A stretch of 64,000 nucleotides of DNA from DATBGO01 sp963840095 (GCA_963840095.1 CAWIXN010000005.1:1550001-1614000), one strand, 5' to 3'. Positions 8,347 to 17,580 are shown, counted from the first letter of the stretch. Numbers and translations are program-made. The notes: generated by a model not told the origin, from the letters alone.

Positions 8347-8730
8347 CTGTCCTCCAGCACGGTCGCAGCCGGATCTCGCGGCCCCGGGCGTCGTCATTTG
8401 CAGACCCAAAGGCACGAGCACCCAGACGCCCTGATTGTCCCGGATGCGGCGGCACCGGCGTCAGCCAGCCCGCTGACGAACACCGCCACGCCCAGACCCG
8501 GGCAGAACCACTGCCCTCGCCAGCCTGGCCCGAGACGCCACCCGCGTCGCCTCCGCGTCAGCCGACCAAGCCTAGGCGGTGACCTGGTCACCAGATGGCA
8601 CGCGGCTGGCTTCCGCATCGGAGGGACGACACGGCGCGGGTAAGGGACGCGACGATCAGCCCTGCCGCCCTCGCCGAGAAAGCACGAGCCCGCGTAACAC
8701 GGCTGCTCAGCAGCAGCGAACGCCGCGGCC
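8347..8730. other. No gene recognised upstream of the SDR gene
   Basis: About 380 bases with no supported coding region. Open frames on both strands look like random high-GC frames. The SDR promoter is expected at the left edge. Confidence 0.4.
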
Positions 8731-9039
8731 TCATGCACACGAACGCTTCCGCGGAAACGGGTTCACGATCGGCTCGCTCCCGGCCTGCAGATGGAATTCA
8801 TAGAACCCTCCCGCCACCGTCTCGCAATGCGCCACCGTGACCGGTACGTAACCAGGCCCGGCAGGCGCCTTGCCGGTCACCGGATTAGGAACCGGCCGCG
8901 CCGCCGGCACCAGCAGTGCCGGCCGGCCGCGGTGACGCCAGTGCGGCCGGGCAGGCGTGCCCGTCACCTGCAGCCACCGGATGAAATCACCGGCCTCAGC
9001 CCGAGTCGCCAGGTCACCGTCTACTACACCAAACTCCAC
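8731..9039 (-). CDS. Hypothetical protein
   Basis: A 102-codon frame starts near 9039 and ends before the unrelated sequence at 8730. It is rich in Pro and Arg in the middle, with a more ordered C-terminal half (VPVTVAHCETVAGGFYEFHL). No domain was recognised. It diverges from the bfd-bfr genes, so its promoter region would be next to the iron box at 9077-9095. Weak start context and the lack of known relatives keep confidence low. Confidence 0.3.
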   Translation of the reverse strand: MEFGVVDGDLATRAEAGDFIRWLQVTGTPARPHWRHRGRPALLVPAARPVPNPVTGKAPAGPGYVPVTVAHCETVAGGFYEFHLQAGSEPIVNPFPRKRSCA

Positions 9040-9076
9040 AACCGGCTGCTGCGCCCGGTGTGACCTGATTACCGGA

Positions 9077-9095
9077 TTAGGTTAGCCTTGGCTCA
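9077..9095 (+). promoter_or_regulatory. Iron box (IdeR/DmdR/DtxR-type operator)
   Basis: The 19 bases TTAGGTTAGCCTTGGCTCA match the actinobacterial iron-box consensus (TTAGGTTAGGCTAACCTAA) at 14 of 19 positions, with a perfect left half. It lies about 33 bases before the bfd start. In actinobacteria IdeR-type regulators repress uptake genes but can activate bacterioferritin, so iron-dependent control of the pair downstream is likely. Confidence 0.7.
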
Positions 9096-9128
9096 GTAAG
9101 CGGGTTGCGAGAAGAACTGGCGAGGATC

Positions 9129-9320
9129 GTGTTTGCTTGTATCTGTCACGCCGTCACCGACGATGAAGTGGCCGTTGCGGTCGACATGGGGGCGGCGACG
9201 GTGAAGGCGGTCGGGAGCGTGACGGGCGCCGGCACCGGCTGCGGGAGCTGCCAGAATCACATCAAGGACCTGATCGGCGACCACCTCCGCGCCCACCCGA
9301 TGGCCAGGCAAAAGGCCTGA
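9129..9320 (+). CDS. bfd: Bacterioferritin-associated ferredoxin (BFD-like [2Fe-2S])
   Basis: A 63-residue protein if read from the GTG at 9129 (FACICHAVTDDEV). An upstream in-frame start at 9105 is less like the family. Four cysteines are arranged as CxC near the N-terminus and CGSC after GTG, the pattern that binds the [2Fe-2S] cluster of BFD-like proteins. BFD delivers electrons to the bacterioferritin haem to release stored iron. The neighbour 72 bases downstream is bfr, and an iron box lies upstream, which strongly supports the role. Confidence 0.85.
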   Translation: MFACICHAVTDDEVAVAVDMGAATVKAVGSVTGAGTGCGSCQNHIKDLIGDHLRAHPMARQKA

Positions 9321-9392
9321 CCGGAACACTTGCTGCAATATGTTCGGTATTCGGACCGGCGCCAAGGCCGGTGATCCCGCTAGGGTGGGCCG

Positions 9393-9860
9393 ATGCAGGG
9401 TGACAGGCGGGTCCTCGAGTTCCTGAACGAACAGCTCGGCGCTGAGCTCACGGCCATCAACCAGTATTTCCTGCACGCAAAGATCCAGGAGAACTCCGGC
9501 TGGGCGAAGCTCGCGGCGCATAGCCGCGCTGAGTCGATCGACGAGATGCGTCATGCCGAGGTGCTCACCGACCGGATCCTGTTCCTGGACGGGCTGCCGA
9601 ATTACCAGCGTCTGTTCCCGCTGCGCATCGGCCAGACAGTGACCCAGATGCTGGAGTCGGACATGGCAGTGGAGACGGAGGCGGTCAGCCGACTGCGGGA
9701 CGGCATCGAATACATGCGCGGCGTCTCCGACGTCACCAGCGCGAACATCTTCGAGTCGATCCTCACCGACGAGGAGAGTCACATCGACTACCTGGAAATT
9801 CAGCTCGGGCTCATCACCCAGCTCGGCGAGCCGCTCTACCTTGCGCAGCTCATCGAGTAG
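9393..9860 (+). CDS. bfr: Bacterioferritin
   Basis: A 155-residue bacterioferritin of normal length. All ferroxidase-centre ligands are present (Glu18, Glu51, His54, Glu94, Glu127, His130), as is the haem-binding Met52. The protein should form a 24-subunit cytoplasmic shell that oxidises Fe(II) and stores it as a ferric mineral. The gene follows bfd on the same strand, and both are probably transcribed from the promoter with the iron box at 9077-9095. Confidence 0.95.
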   Translation: MQGDRRVLEFLNEQLGAELTAINQYFLHAKIQENSGWAKLAAHSRAESIDEMRHAEVLTDRILFLDGLPNYQRLFPLRIGQTVTQMLESDMAVETEAVSRLRDGIEYMRGVSDVTSANIFESILTDEESHIDYLEIQLGLITQLGEPLYLAQLIE

Positions 9861-9889
9861 CTTGGCAGCTGACTGCGGCACAGGCCGGC

Positions 9890-10030
9890 CGGATGTGGTT
9901 CGCCGCGCTGGCACGGCTCCTCCCCCGCAGGCGCTGGACCGCGTTCAGGACGGCGCCCGATCAGCGGTCGGCGATGCACGGCATGTTCAACGAGAACGGC
10001 CGCACGCCGATCTGCCGTGTCCCCAGGTGA
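9890..10030 (+). pseudogene. Transposase fragment (same family as the debris at 62649)
   Basis: The codons RMWFAALARLLPRRR are nearly identical at DNA level to 62822-62866, where they belong to an IS with an integrase-type DDE transposase. Only this small piece is left, continuing in frame to a stop at 10028-10030 without further similarity. The rest of 9861-10192 holds nothing recognisable. Confidence 0.6.
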
Positions 10031-10192
10031 CAATCCGTGCGGCTGAGTGTCGGAGATCCACGTCCAGAACCACGGTCAACTGAGGCTCCTCTGCCGGTCG
10101 GTGATCACCAGGCTGAGGCGCGCAGATTGAGGTCAGTCTGAGCTGCCAGATGGGCGAGATTTGATGAGGTGGATTACGGCCCCAGGACCGAT

Positions 10193-13100
10193 CTAGATTC
10201 GTGGCGGTAGCGGCGGCCGGCGCTTGGACGGCCTAGTGCGCGCGTCTGGAGGTCGCACCGCAGGCCGCTGCTGCAGAGCTTCCAGCGCGCGCCTGACCGC
10301 GGTCTCCAGCTGGGTGTCACGCTCTGCAGCCCAATCGTCGGGCGAAATGATGACCTCGACGTCAGGGTCGACGCCATGGTTTTCTACGCCCCAGCCGTAC
10401 TCCTCGAACCAGAAGGCCAGCCGGGGTACGGTGATCTGCGTTCCGTCGATTAGCTCGTGCTCGTTGTCGTAACCGATGACGCCGCCCCAGGTCCTGGCGC
10501 CGACGACTGGGCCAAGCCGGAGCAGGCGGATGGCACCAGTGACGATATCGCCGTCGGATCCTGAGCATTCGTCGGCGATGGCGACGACCGGCCCCCGCGG
10601 CGCGTCCTCGGGATAGGTAGACGGCATCAGGCCCCTAGGCACGTCCCAGGCGATCACCCTGCGGGCCAGCTTCTCCACGACGAGCTGCGAGGTGTGTCCG
10701 CCGGTGTTCCCGCGCACGTCCACGATCAGCGCATCGCGCAGCATCTCGGTGCGCAGGTCCCGGTGGAAGTCCGCCCAGCCCTGGCTCACCATGTCTGGCA
10801 CGTGCAGGTAGCCGATCCGGCCCTCGCTGAGCTCCCGGACCTGCGCCCGCTTCGCGCTGACCCAGTCCAGATAGCGCAGCCTGGTATCGCTCCGCAGCGG
10901 GACAACCGGCACGCTGCGCGGCCGGCTCCCGTCGGCGGGCGCGATGGTGAGCTCGACGGGCTTGCCCGCAGCGCCCAGCAGCAGCGGCCCGGGCCCCTCA
11001 GGCCCGACCGGCCGGCCATCCACGGCGAGCAGCACGTCGCCGGCGACGATCCCGGCGCCGGGTGTCGCCAGCGGTGCGCGGGCCAGGGGATCGGAGGTGT
11101 CTCCGCGCACCACACGGGTCACCTGCCAGGCGTCCCCGCTGCGTTCGACGTCTGCGCCGAGCAGGCCAGGCCCGGCGGCTGGCGTGCCGCCGCCCGGCGC
11201 GTGGGCGTAGGCATGCGAGGTGCCAAGCTCGCCGAAAACCTCCCAGAGCACGTCGACGAATTCGGAACCAGTGGTAATCCGGTCGAGCAGCGGCCGGTAT
11301 TCGTCCTGCACGGCGTCCCAGTCCACGTCCGCCATGTCGGGCACCCAGAAATCGTGCCGCATGATCCGGCCCGCCTCGGCGTAGGCCTGACGCCACATCG
11401 CGGGCGGATCGAGCAGGAACCTGGCCCGGCTCCGGTCGATCTCGATCTTGTCGTCGGGATTGTCGCCGTCGGCCTTACGCTCCGCCGGGATCACGGTGAG
11501 CTTGCCATGATCGCTGGTGACCAGCCTGGTGCCGTCTCCGCTGGCCTCGAACCAGTCCACCTCCCCGGCGAGCTCGCACACTTCCCGTTTGGCGAAGTCG
11601 AACCGCTCGAGTACCGGGCGCGGCGCGTCGTCGGCCGGCTGCGCGCCGCCCATGCCGAGGCTGCCCGTCACTGGCTCACGCAGCCATGCCAGCCCGTCCT
11701 TCACCGCGCGCAGGCCCGAGTACCGTGCCTCGGGCACCGGCAGCGCGACGATACGGTCGGCCATCCGGGTGGTCTCCACCGGCACCGGCGGAACGTGCGG
11801 CCTGTCGCCGCCGGCCGCAGCGTCGGCGGCAGCGCCGCCAGCACTCGCCGATTCGTCGCCAGCCGCCGGGGCCCCCGCGCGCTTGCCCGCAGGCTCGCCG
11901 ATAGGCCGCCCGCCAAGTTCGGGCGCGAAGGGTGACGGAGTCGTCCCGTCGAGGGGCAGAAGGTAAGGCCTGGCCCCGTACGGGAACGCGAGGTCGAAGA
12001 AGTGCACGTCGTAGATCGGATCGAAGTTGCGCATCGAGACGAACGCCAGGTATTTGCCGTCGAGGGTGAAGACCGGCTCGGTGTCGGCGAACCGCCCGTC
12101 GCTGGCGTCGAAGACCTGGCCGTCGGCGATCCGCGCCAGCCGCAGCCGGCGCAGCGGGTTGAGGTTCATGGCTGGATGCTCGGCCGGCTGCGACCACGCC
12201 AGCCAGGCAGAATCCGGCGACCAGGCAAGTCCGGTCACGACCCCGTTGTCCGACGCGGCGATCTCTCGCAGCTGGCCGGACTCGACGTCGACAACCCGCA
12301 GCCGCCCGTCCTGCGCCGCGACTGCGACCACCCTGCCGTCCGGCGCTGCCGCCAGCCCGGTGATGCGGCCAACCTGGCCGGCCGCGATCCGCCGCGGAGC
12401 CGCAGCCGGATCAGCGGGACTTGCCGGGTCGCCCGCGCCGATCTCCAGGCCGTCGCTGCCATCAGCGTCGCTCGCCCAGACGACCCGTCCCCCGGTCCCC
12501 AGTACCTGCGGGAAACGCGCCCGGACGCCAGGAACAACCGACACAGCCCGCGCCGGCCCATCCCGGTGGGTCAGCCAGTGCACGGTTCCGCGAACCTCGA
12601 TCGAGCTGGCGCGCCCGCCATGGTCGACGGACAGCGAGCCGACGTGGTCCTCGGCCGTGACCAGGCGGGGTGCCCGGCCGCGCACGGGCGAGCCGAGGGT
12701 GATGTCGAGCCGGACCGGACCGGCTGATCGCAGACCATCGAGCAGCCACAACTCGCCGCCACGCGCGTAGACGATCCGCTGCCCGTCAGTGCTGGCCTGG
12801 CGTGCGTACCAGCCCTCGTGATCGGTGTGCCGGCGCAGGTCGCTGCCGTCCAGCGCGCAGGAGTAGACGTTGCCGGTGCCCTCGTGGTCACCAATGAACG
12901 CGAGCCGTCCGCTGACGATCATCGGGCTGGCGAACTGGGCCGGCAGGTCCGCGAGCACCCGCCGGAACGCACCCGAAACCTGGCCAGCCGCACCCGGCGC
13001 ACCGGAAACTATCGCCGTTGCCGGGCCAGCCCACAGGCGTCCGGCCGTGCCGCCGCGGTAGCGCTTCCAGTTGGCCGGATCGGCGTTGAAGCTTCCCCAG

Positions 13101-13615
13101 GTGCCAGTGAGCAGCCCGACCGTGCCAGCCCCGCGGCCACCGGCGGCGGCACTGTCACCTCTGGTGCCGTCCCCGCTTGTGCCCAGCGACAGGTCGGATA
13201 CCGGGCCGAACGGCAGCACCCGTTCTGCGCCCGGGCTGCCCGACAGCGCGGTCTTCAGCGCGCGGGCCCGGACGAAGTGCCCGAATGGCTGGTTCGCCGC
13301 ACTGACGGCCAGCACCTCCCCGGCCGGAGTCCAGCCGCTGACCCGAGCCCACGACGTGCCCCAGTAGGTCAGCCGGGTGCTGGTCCCGTCGGCGAGACTG
13401 GCCACGTAGATCTCCGGGCTGCCGTCCTTGGCGCTGACCCAGGCAACCTGCGTGCCGTCCGGCGTCAGCCTCGGCGTCGCCGCCTGCGCCTCGTCCGTGG
13501 TGAACCGCCAGGACCGGCCGCCTGCGAGCGGCGCCAGCCACACGTCGTCGGCAGCGACGAAAACCACGAGATCGTTAGTGACATGCGGGAAACTCAGGTA
13601 TCCAGGCGAGGTCAC
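10193..13615 (-). CDS. Tricorn protease homologue (S41 peptidase with beta-propellers)
   Basis: This 1140-residue protein has the tricorn layout. Two N-terminal beta-propeller regions (about 1-300 and 310-620, with repeats such as LTPDGTQVAWVS and LAWSPDSAWLAWS) are followed by a linker and C1 domain with the Ser-His pair in LGTSHAY. A PDZ-like domain (ILLAVDGRPVG-type segment) comes next, then an S41 catalytic domain with the nucleophile in SGSDGD and a late Glu near WGVENHGVDP. Tricorn degrades peptides released by the proteasome, and actinomycetes that carry proteasomes often have it. Ala- and Gly-rich insertions near residues 150-170 and 590-640 make it slightly longer than the usual roughly 1070 residues. 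It starts at an ATG and appears intact and monocistronic. Confidence 0.92.
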   Translation of the reverse strand: MTSPGYLSFPHVTNDLVVFVAADDVWLAPLAGGRSWRFTTDEAQAATPRLTPDGTQVAWVSAKDGSPEIYVASLADGTSTRLTYWGTSWARVSGWTPAGEVLAVSAANQPFGHFVRARALKTALSGSPGAERVLPFGPVSDLSLGTSGDGTRGDSAAAGGRGAGTVGLLTGTWGSFNADPANWKRYRGGTAGRLWAGPATAIVSGAPGAAGQVSGAFRRVLADLPAQFASPMIVSGRLAFIGDHEGTGNVYSCALDGSDLRRHTDHEGWYARQASTDGQRIVYARGGELWLLDGLRSAGPVRLDITLGSPVRGRAPRLVTAEDHVGSLSVDHGGRASSIEVRGTVHWLTHRDGPARAVSVVPGVRARFPQVLGTGGRVVWASDADGSDGLEIGAGDPASPADPAAAPRRIAAGQVGRITGLAAAPDGRVVAVAAQDGRLRVVDVESGQLREIAASDNGVVTGLAWSPDSAWLAWSQPAEHPAMNLNPLRRLRLARIADGQVFDASDGRFADTEPVFTLDGKYLAFVSMRNFDPIYDVHFFDLAFPYGARPYLLPLDGTTPSPFAPELGGRPIGEPAGKRAGAPAAGDESASAGGAAADAAAGGDRPHVPPVPVETTRMADRIVALPVPEARYSGLRAVKDGLAWLREPVTGSLGMGGAQPADDAPRPVLERFDFAKREVCELAGEVDWFEASGDGTRLVTSDHGKLTVIPAERKADGDNPDDKIEIDRSRARFLLDPPAMWRQAYAEAGRIMRHDFWVPDMADVDWDAVQDEYRPLLDRITTGSEFVDVLWEVFGELGTSHAYAHAPGGGTPAAGPGLLGADVERSGDAWQVTRVVRGDTSDPLARAPLATPGAGIVAGDVLLAVDGRPVGPEGPGPLLLGAAGKPVELTIAPADGSRPRSVPVVPLRSDTRLRYLDWVSAKRAQVRELSEGRIGYLHVPDMVSQGWADFHRDLRTEMLRDALIVDVRGNTGGHTSQLVVEKLARRVIAWDVPRGLMPSTYPEDAPRGPVVAIADECSGSDGDIVTGAIRLLRLGPVVGARTWGGVIGYDNEHELIDGTQITVPRLAFWFEEYGWGVENHGVDPDVEVIISPDDWAAERDTQLETAVRRALEALQQRPAVRPPDARTRPSKRRPPLPPRI

Positions 13616-13649
13616 CGGGCCATACTACGGTTCCACGCGGACGGCAGCC

Positions 13650-13999
13650 CGGTGACGCAAGAGCGCCGGCGCAACGCACCCCCTGGACTGGGAGGACCCG
13701 AGCGCGGGCCAGGTGCGATCCCGGGGCGCCCGGCTGCCCGCCGGGCTTGCGCCCGCCCCTGCCGCGCTTCGGCTCGCCGACGGTGGCGTGCGGCCGGGCA
13801 GGTCATCGGCGGACGGGGCCATCGAGGAATTGCCGCTGTTGCGGCCCAGCCGGCGCCGCAGATCCCGGACCTCCGCCGCGAGCGCCACCACGTCGGCGCG
13901 CAGTTCCCCGATCGCCGCGGCCTGCTCTTGCAGCACCCGGGCCTGCTCTGCGATTAGGCACCCGGCGGGCACGGTCACGGCTGCGGAGTGCTCAGCACA
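13650..13999 (-). pseudogene. IS66-type transposase, N-terminal remnant
   Basis: The frame carries the typical IS66 TnpC start: a helical region (ARVLQEQAAAIGELRADV), then RRLGRNSGNSSMAPSADD. A frameshift near 13780 separates it from the following basic segment (PKRGRGGRKPGGQPGAPG), which lies in another frame. Everything downstream of that, including the DDE catalytic part, is missing. It overlaps the 3' end of the phosphotransferase gene by a few bases. Confidence 0.7.
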
Positions 14000-14906
14000 T
14001 GCCAGCTCGGCGCAGCCGCTCCCGGGCTTCTGTCTCGGTAAGGGCGCGGACTGGCTGTCCAGCGGCGTATTGCTTCTTGGCGTCGAAGGCCCGCGTCCAG
14101 ACGCCTGCCGCCCAGCAGCAATGCAGCTCGTCGGAGCTGAACGGGCGTTTGCAGGCTGCGGCATAGGCGACCAGGAAGTCCTCGGTCTCGGTCACGGTGG
14201 CTAGCGTCGGGTAGATGGCTGCGGCCACGCCGACGATGACCGCTTCGCTGTCGGCGATGAGGCTGTCCCAGTCATAGGCCACGAGCAGGCGGTTTCCGTG
14301 CCAGCGGAGATTTTCCGGGTACCAGTCGCCGTGACCGATCACGATCTCGCCCCGACCGGTCTGCAGCCGCCGCCTGGCATCCCGGCCAGCATCATCGATC
14401 CAGCCGGGTCCATCCAGCCCGTTCAGGTCGACATCCTGATCGTCGGGCCATGGCCATAGCCCGCCCTCCTCGTGGTTCCAGGCCGTCCACGCCGGGGCGG
14501 GCGCAAGCGAAGGCACTTCCCCGGGACGAGGGGTGAGGCCTACCAGGCGGGCGAGCGCCACGGCAAACGGCCCGGCGGCCCGCCCAGATGCGGGCAGCAA
14601 GGCGTCGCCGGGGACGTAGCCCTCGGCAGTGGCCTCGTAGTCTTCGAACGGCACCGGGCCTGCCAGCGGCTCAGGACATGGATAACCAGACTCGAACAGA
14701 CGACGCTGCACCTGCGCGCACGCGGCGAGCCTTGGCGCAGGCGAACGAACCCTGACGACAACCTCGCGCTCGTCTGCCAGGCGCACCCCGATCACGCGCG
14801 CAAGATGCCCGGCCCGAAACAGTTCCCCGACAGCCGGGCTGCCAAGATGCCGGCCGCACCACGCAGACAGGCCCGCGAAACCGACGGAAGGAAGCTGGGG
14901 GTGCAC
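13992..14906 (-). CDS. Aminoglycoside phosphotransferase-family protein
   Basis: The protein has the APH/choline-kinase fold signature: an N-lobe (GHLARVIGVRLADEREVVVRVR), then the catalytic loop IGHGDWYPENLRW with Asp and Asn, and the metal-binding VAYDWDSL. The family phosphorylates small molecules. Substrate and any resistance role are unknown, and many chromosomal members do not confer resistance. I place the start at the GTG at 14906, just before the conserved region; the frame is open further up to 15053. The following upstream gene is a nucleotidyltransferase on the same strand 175 bases away, and the two may once have formed a unit. Confidence 0.7.
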   Translation of the reverse strand: MHPQLPSVGFAGLSAWCGRHLGSPAVGELFRAGHLARVIGVRLADEREVVVRVRSPAPRLAACAQVQRRLFESGYPCPEPLAGPVPFEDYEATAEGYVPGDALLPASGRAAGPFAVALARLVGLTPRPGEVPSLAPAPAWTAWNHEEGGLWPWPDDQDVDLNGLDGPGWIDDAGRDARRRLQTGRGEIVIGHGDWYPENLRWHGNRLLVAYDWDSLIADSEAVIVGVAAAIYPTLATVTETEDFLVAYAAACKRPFSSDELHCCWAAGVWTRAFDAKKQYAAGQPVRALTETEARERLRRAGMC

Positions 14907-15081
14907 CTGCTCATTCTCGTGGAACCCGCTCCTGACCGGCCAGGTCGCCGCTGCTTTCCCGCAGACCGCGGATCCGCGTGAGCGGCCGGCGGGCCAGGCT
15001 GACAGCAGGCCGTTCGCAAATGACCATGAACAGCGCGAGCCCGCAGCAAGCAAGCCAGAACGCTGGCCAGCTCCCGGAAGA

Positions 15082-15618
15082 TCACCAGGCAGCCAGGGGA
15101 GCCTGCCGAAGGACTGCCCCGATCACGGCCTCTTCGGCCGCCCGCGGTATCCGCATCCCCAGCCGTCTTTCCCGCTCATCGCGCGCTGCCCGGTATCCGG
15201 TGACGGCCAGCTCGAGAGCGCGGGCGGCGGGCATAACCCCCGGCGGGCCAAGCAGATGCTCGCGCAGCCTGCCAAGCTCAGCCGCGACCAGGCCCCGCCT
15301 GCCAGCCGCCTGCCTGGACCGCAGCCACAGCGCCCAGTCCCAGAAATGATCGTCGATCCCGCGCAGAGCCGACGCGCCTGCCCGCCACGGCGGCAGCGCC
15401 GCGCGCGGCTGGCCGAAGATCAGGTCCACCTTCGCCGGGCCGCCCAAGATGAGCACGTAGCACCACGCGCGGCTGAGCCGGTCCCACTGGGCGACGACCG
15501 GCCGCAGCGGAGCCACGAGCTCAGGCAGGACGCCCCGGACCTCGTCAAAGCCGGCTGCCACGACCCTGAAATCCCAGTCCGAAAGCGGTGTTGCCCGGCC
15601 GCTGGCGCGAGACCCGGT
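15082..15618 (-). pseudogene. Nucleotidyltransferase-domain protein, start codon apparently lost
   Basis: The frame encodes the Pol-beta-type nucleotidyltransferase signature ELTGSRASGRATPLSDWDF (GS followed by DxD-like). A domain that includes GGPAKVDLIF and IDDHFWDWALWLRS follows. No ATG, GTG or TTG precedes the GS motif in frame before a stop at about 15666; the first in-frame start (GTG 15561) would cut off the catalytic motif. So either the start is an unusual codon such as ATT, or the gene is inactivated. The body from 15618 to 15082 has no internal stop. Confidence 0.65.
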
Positions 15619-15729
15619 CAGCTCAATGCGCTCAATGCCCGCGCCTCGCCAAGCACGCGCATCACGTCATCGGGCAGCACCACAGGCTCTGAAGGCTCGG
15701 GCACAGAACAATAATGCCCGCCCCTCGGC

Positions 15730-16031
15730 CTACCCCGGGAAGCGCTGCCCAGCCGCCGGGCCAACCCACGGAGGTGAATGCTCACCCTCCAGATCCCGCA
15801 CGGCCGCCGCGAACCTGTCATCAGGAATCGTCCCAGCCAGCGCTTGCGCAGCACGGCGACCGCCGCCGGGTCCACAAGATCCGGCGCGGCCAGATCACCG
15901 GCCGCCCTCACCTCCCGGCGCGCCCGCTGGACATCAGGCCCGTCGTCGCCGATCACGTCGGCGGACTGGCGTACAAGGCCAGTCCGCCGGGCTGCGCTGA
16001 CACCGGTGTCCCGGCGCGCAATTGCTTGCAT
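15730..16031 (-). pseudogene. Frameshifted remnant of an unidentified protein
   Basis: From an ATG at 16031 the frame reads MQAIARRDTGVSAARRTGL, then an acidic helical segment (LVDPAAVAVLRKRWLGRF). The natural continuation (DDRFAAAVRDLEGEHSPPW, then a GxRFPG end and TAG at 15730) is in another frame. It looks like a once-continuous 100-residue C-terminal domain broken by an indel near 15826. I do not recognise the family. Confidence 0.4.
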
Positions 16032-16128
16032 TCGGCTGAAGCGAAGTTCATACTGACGGGGACAGTTCGCTGCAGCGAGGTGCAGTGAACATGCTTGCAC
16101 CCGATCACCGATCGAAGGGGGCGGAATC

Positions 16129-16557
16129 ATGTCCGGCACTATCACCACCGTCGACGCGAGCGACCACCTGTTCGTCCTGGGCGAGACCTTGCGGCCATTG
16201 CTCACCAACGCCATGGGGTCGTCGCTGGAGATCTTCGACACCAGCGGACCCGCCGACGCCGGCCCGCCCCCGCACTGTCACCCGTGGGAGGAGGTGTACG
16301 TGGTGCTCGACGGCGAGCTCGAGGTGATCATCGACGGCGAGTCCCACGTGATCTCGCCCGGCGGGATAGCCCACGTCCCGGCCGGCGTGACGCACAGCTA
16401 CCGGAACCTCACCGAGACCCACTTCCTGACGATCGTGACGGAGGGCCAGGCCGCCCAGTTCTTCGCTCAGGTGTCCAGCGAGGTTGAGATGAGCCCGCCC
16501 GACATCCCGGGAGTCGTGCGCGTGGCCTCCAGCCACCTCATCGAGTTCAAGCTCTGA
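16129..16557 (+). CDS. Cupin-domain protein
   Basis: A 142-residue single-domain cupin. The two metal-binding cupin motifs are present: PPHCHPWEEVYVVLDGELEV (two His and Glu) and later HVPAGVTHSYRN (His). A GGGGGCGGA-type ribosome site precedes the ATG. Single cupins bind a metal and act as isomerases, dioxygenases or sensors; the substrate is not predictable. The TetR regulator begins 18 bases after it and is probably co-transcribed, so this cupin is a likely target or partner of that regulator. Confidence 0.85.
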   Translation: MSGTITTVDASDHLFVLGETLRPLLTNAMGSSLEIFDTSGPADAGPPPHCHPWEEVYVVLDGELEVIIDGESHVISPGGIAHVPAGVTHSYRNLTETHFLTIVTEGQAAQFFAQVSSEVEMSPPDIPGVVRVASSHLIEFKL

Positions 16558-16575
16558 CGGCGAGGAGTTCAAGCT

Positions 16576-17196
16576 GTGACGGCGAGCCGCCGCTACGTCA
16601 GCCCGAAACGGGAGGCTCAGGCGGCGGCCACGCGCGAAGCGATCCTGCAAGCGTTCGCCGAGCAACTCTCCGAGCCCGACCGCACCACGCTGTCGCCGAG
16701 CGAGGCGGCCCGCCGGGCCGGCGTCTCCGTGCGGACGGTCCACGTGCACTTCCCCACCGCCGACGATCAGATCATCGCCCTCGGCGAGTGGTTCGACCGC
16801 CACTTCCACCCCATGGGAGTGCGGGTGGCCGAGGATCCTGACGATCTCGCTCGCTACTTCCATGACATCCACGAGAACGCCCTCAAGTCGCCGCTGACCC
16901 GGGCGCTGACCACGGCTCCGAGCCCGGTATGGCGCGAGGTCCGGCAGCGGCGGCGGGCCGAGCGGCTCGACGCCATCCGGCGGTCGGCCGCCGCGATCGG
17001 GGCTCCCCGGCGAGCGACCGAGGAGGCGACCGCCACGCTGCTCAGCATGTCGGGCGCCGACTTCTCGTGGACGATGCACGACTACGGCCTACCGCTCGAC
17101 AAGATCCCCGAGACCATCGCCCGGACCGTGCAGCTCATCGTCGAGGACCTCCAGGCAGCCGCAGCGCGGCGCCGCCAGCAGCACGCCGCTGGCTAA
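16576..17196 (+). CDS. TetR-family transcriptional regulator
   Basis: A 206-residue regulator starting at GTG with GAGGAG eight bases upstream. Residues about 15-65 form the TetR helix-turn-helix (AATREAILQAFAEQL, then LSPSEAARRAGVSVRTVHVHF). The rest is helical and would bind an unknown ligand. Its position directly behind the cupin gene suggests an autoregulated cupin-regulator pair. Confidence 0.85.
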   Translation: MTASRRYVSPKREAQAAATREAILQAFAEQLSEPDRTTLSPSEAARRAGVSVRTVHVHFPTADDQIIALGEWFDRHFHPMGVRVAEDPDDLARYFHDIHENALKSPLTRALTTAPSPVWREVRQRRRAERLDAIRRSAAAIGAPRRATEEATATLLSMSGADFSWTMHDYGLPLDKIPETIARTVQLIVEDLQAAAARRRQQHAAG

Positions 17197-17332
17197 ACGC
17201 GCAGGCTCCGACATCGCGCAGCAGACCGCCCAGACCTCGAGGTGCCCGCCCGGCGGACGCGTGCGCCCACCCGCCCCCACCGCCCGACAAGCTCAGCACA
17301 CCAACACCCGTGCCGACCGGGCGGTCCCTGCA

Positions 17333-17500
17333 GGGTCTGTGAATTTAGCGGTGTAACTTGATCTTGGTTGTTAGTTCCTGCCGGCGCTGAGGCGGCCGTC
17401 GAAGGTGATGTCGAAGGCGTTGGGGGCGGCCTTCCACCGATTGGTCCAGCGCTCGCGGGCGTCGACCTCGGTGGCGGTCTGCGCTCGGTGCCGGGGCGTT
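17333..17500 (-). mobile_element. IS256/mutator-type insertion sequence, 3' end remnant
   Basis: Read on the minus strand this is the end of an IS256-family transposase (RWTNRWKAAPNAFDITFDGRL, then a TAA at 17371-17373) followed by the IS terminus TTACACCGCTAAATTCACAG. Only about 50 codons and the right end are left. The remnant sits against the truncated-looking 3' end of the beta-propeller gene, so the IS may have removed that gene's last blades. Confidence 0.75.
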
Positions 17501-17580
17501 CGAGGCTGTCGCAAGTGCGCGCACCCTATGGCCGGGGCCGGGACCAGCCTGCGCTGGGCACGACCCCGGCTGTCCGGTCG

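Noticed and set aside
10694..11935. Plus-strand open frame of 413 codons inside the tricorn gene
   Set aside because: It lies fully antisense to conserved tricorn domains, and its composition is typical of high-GC shadow frames.
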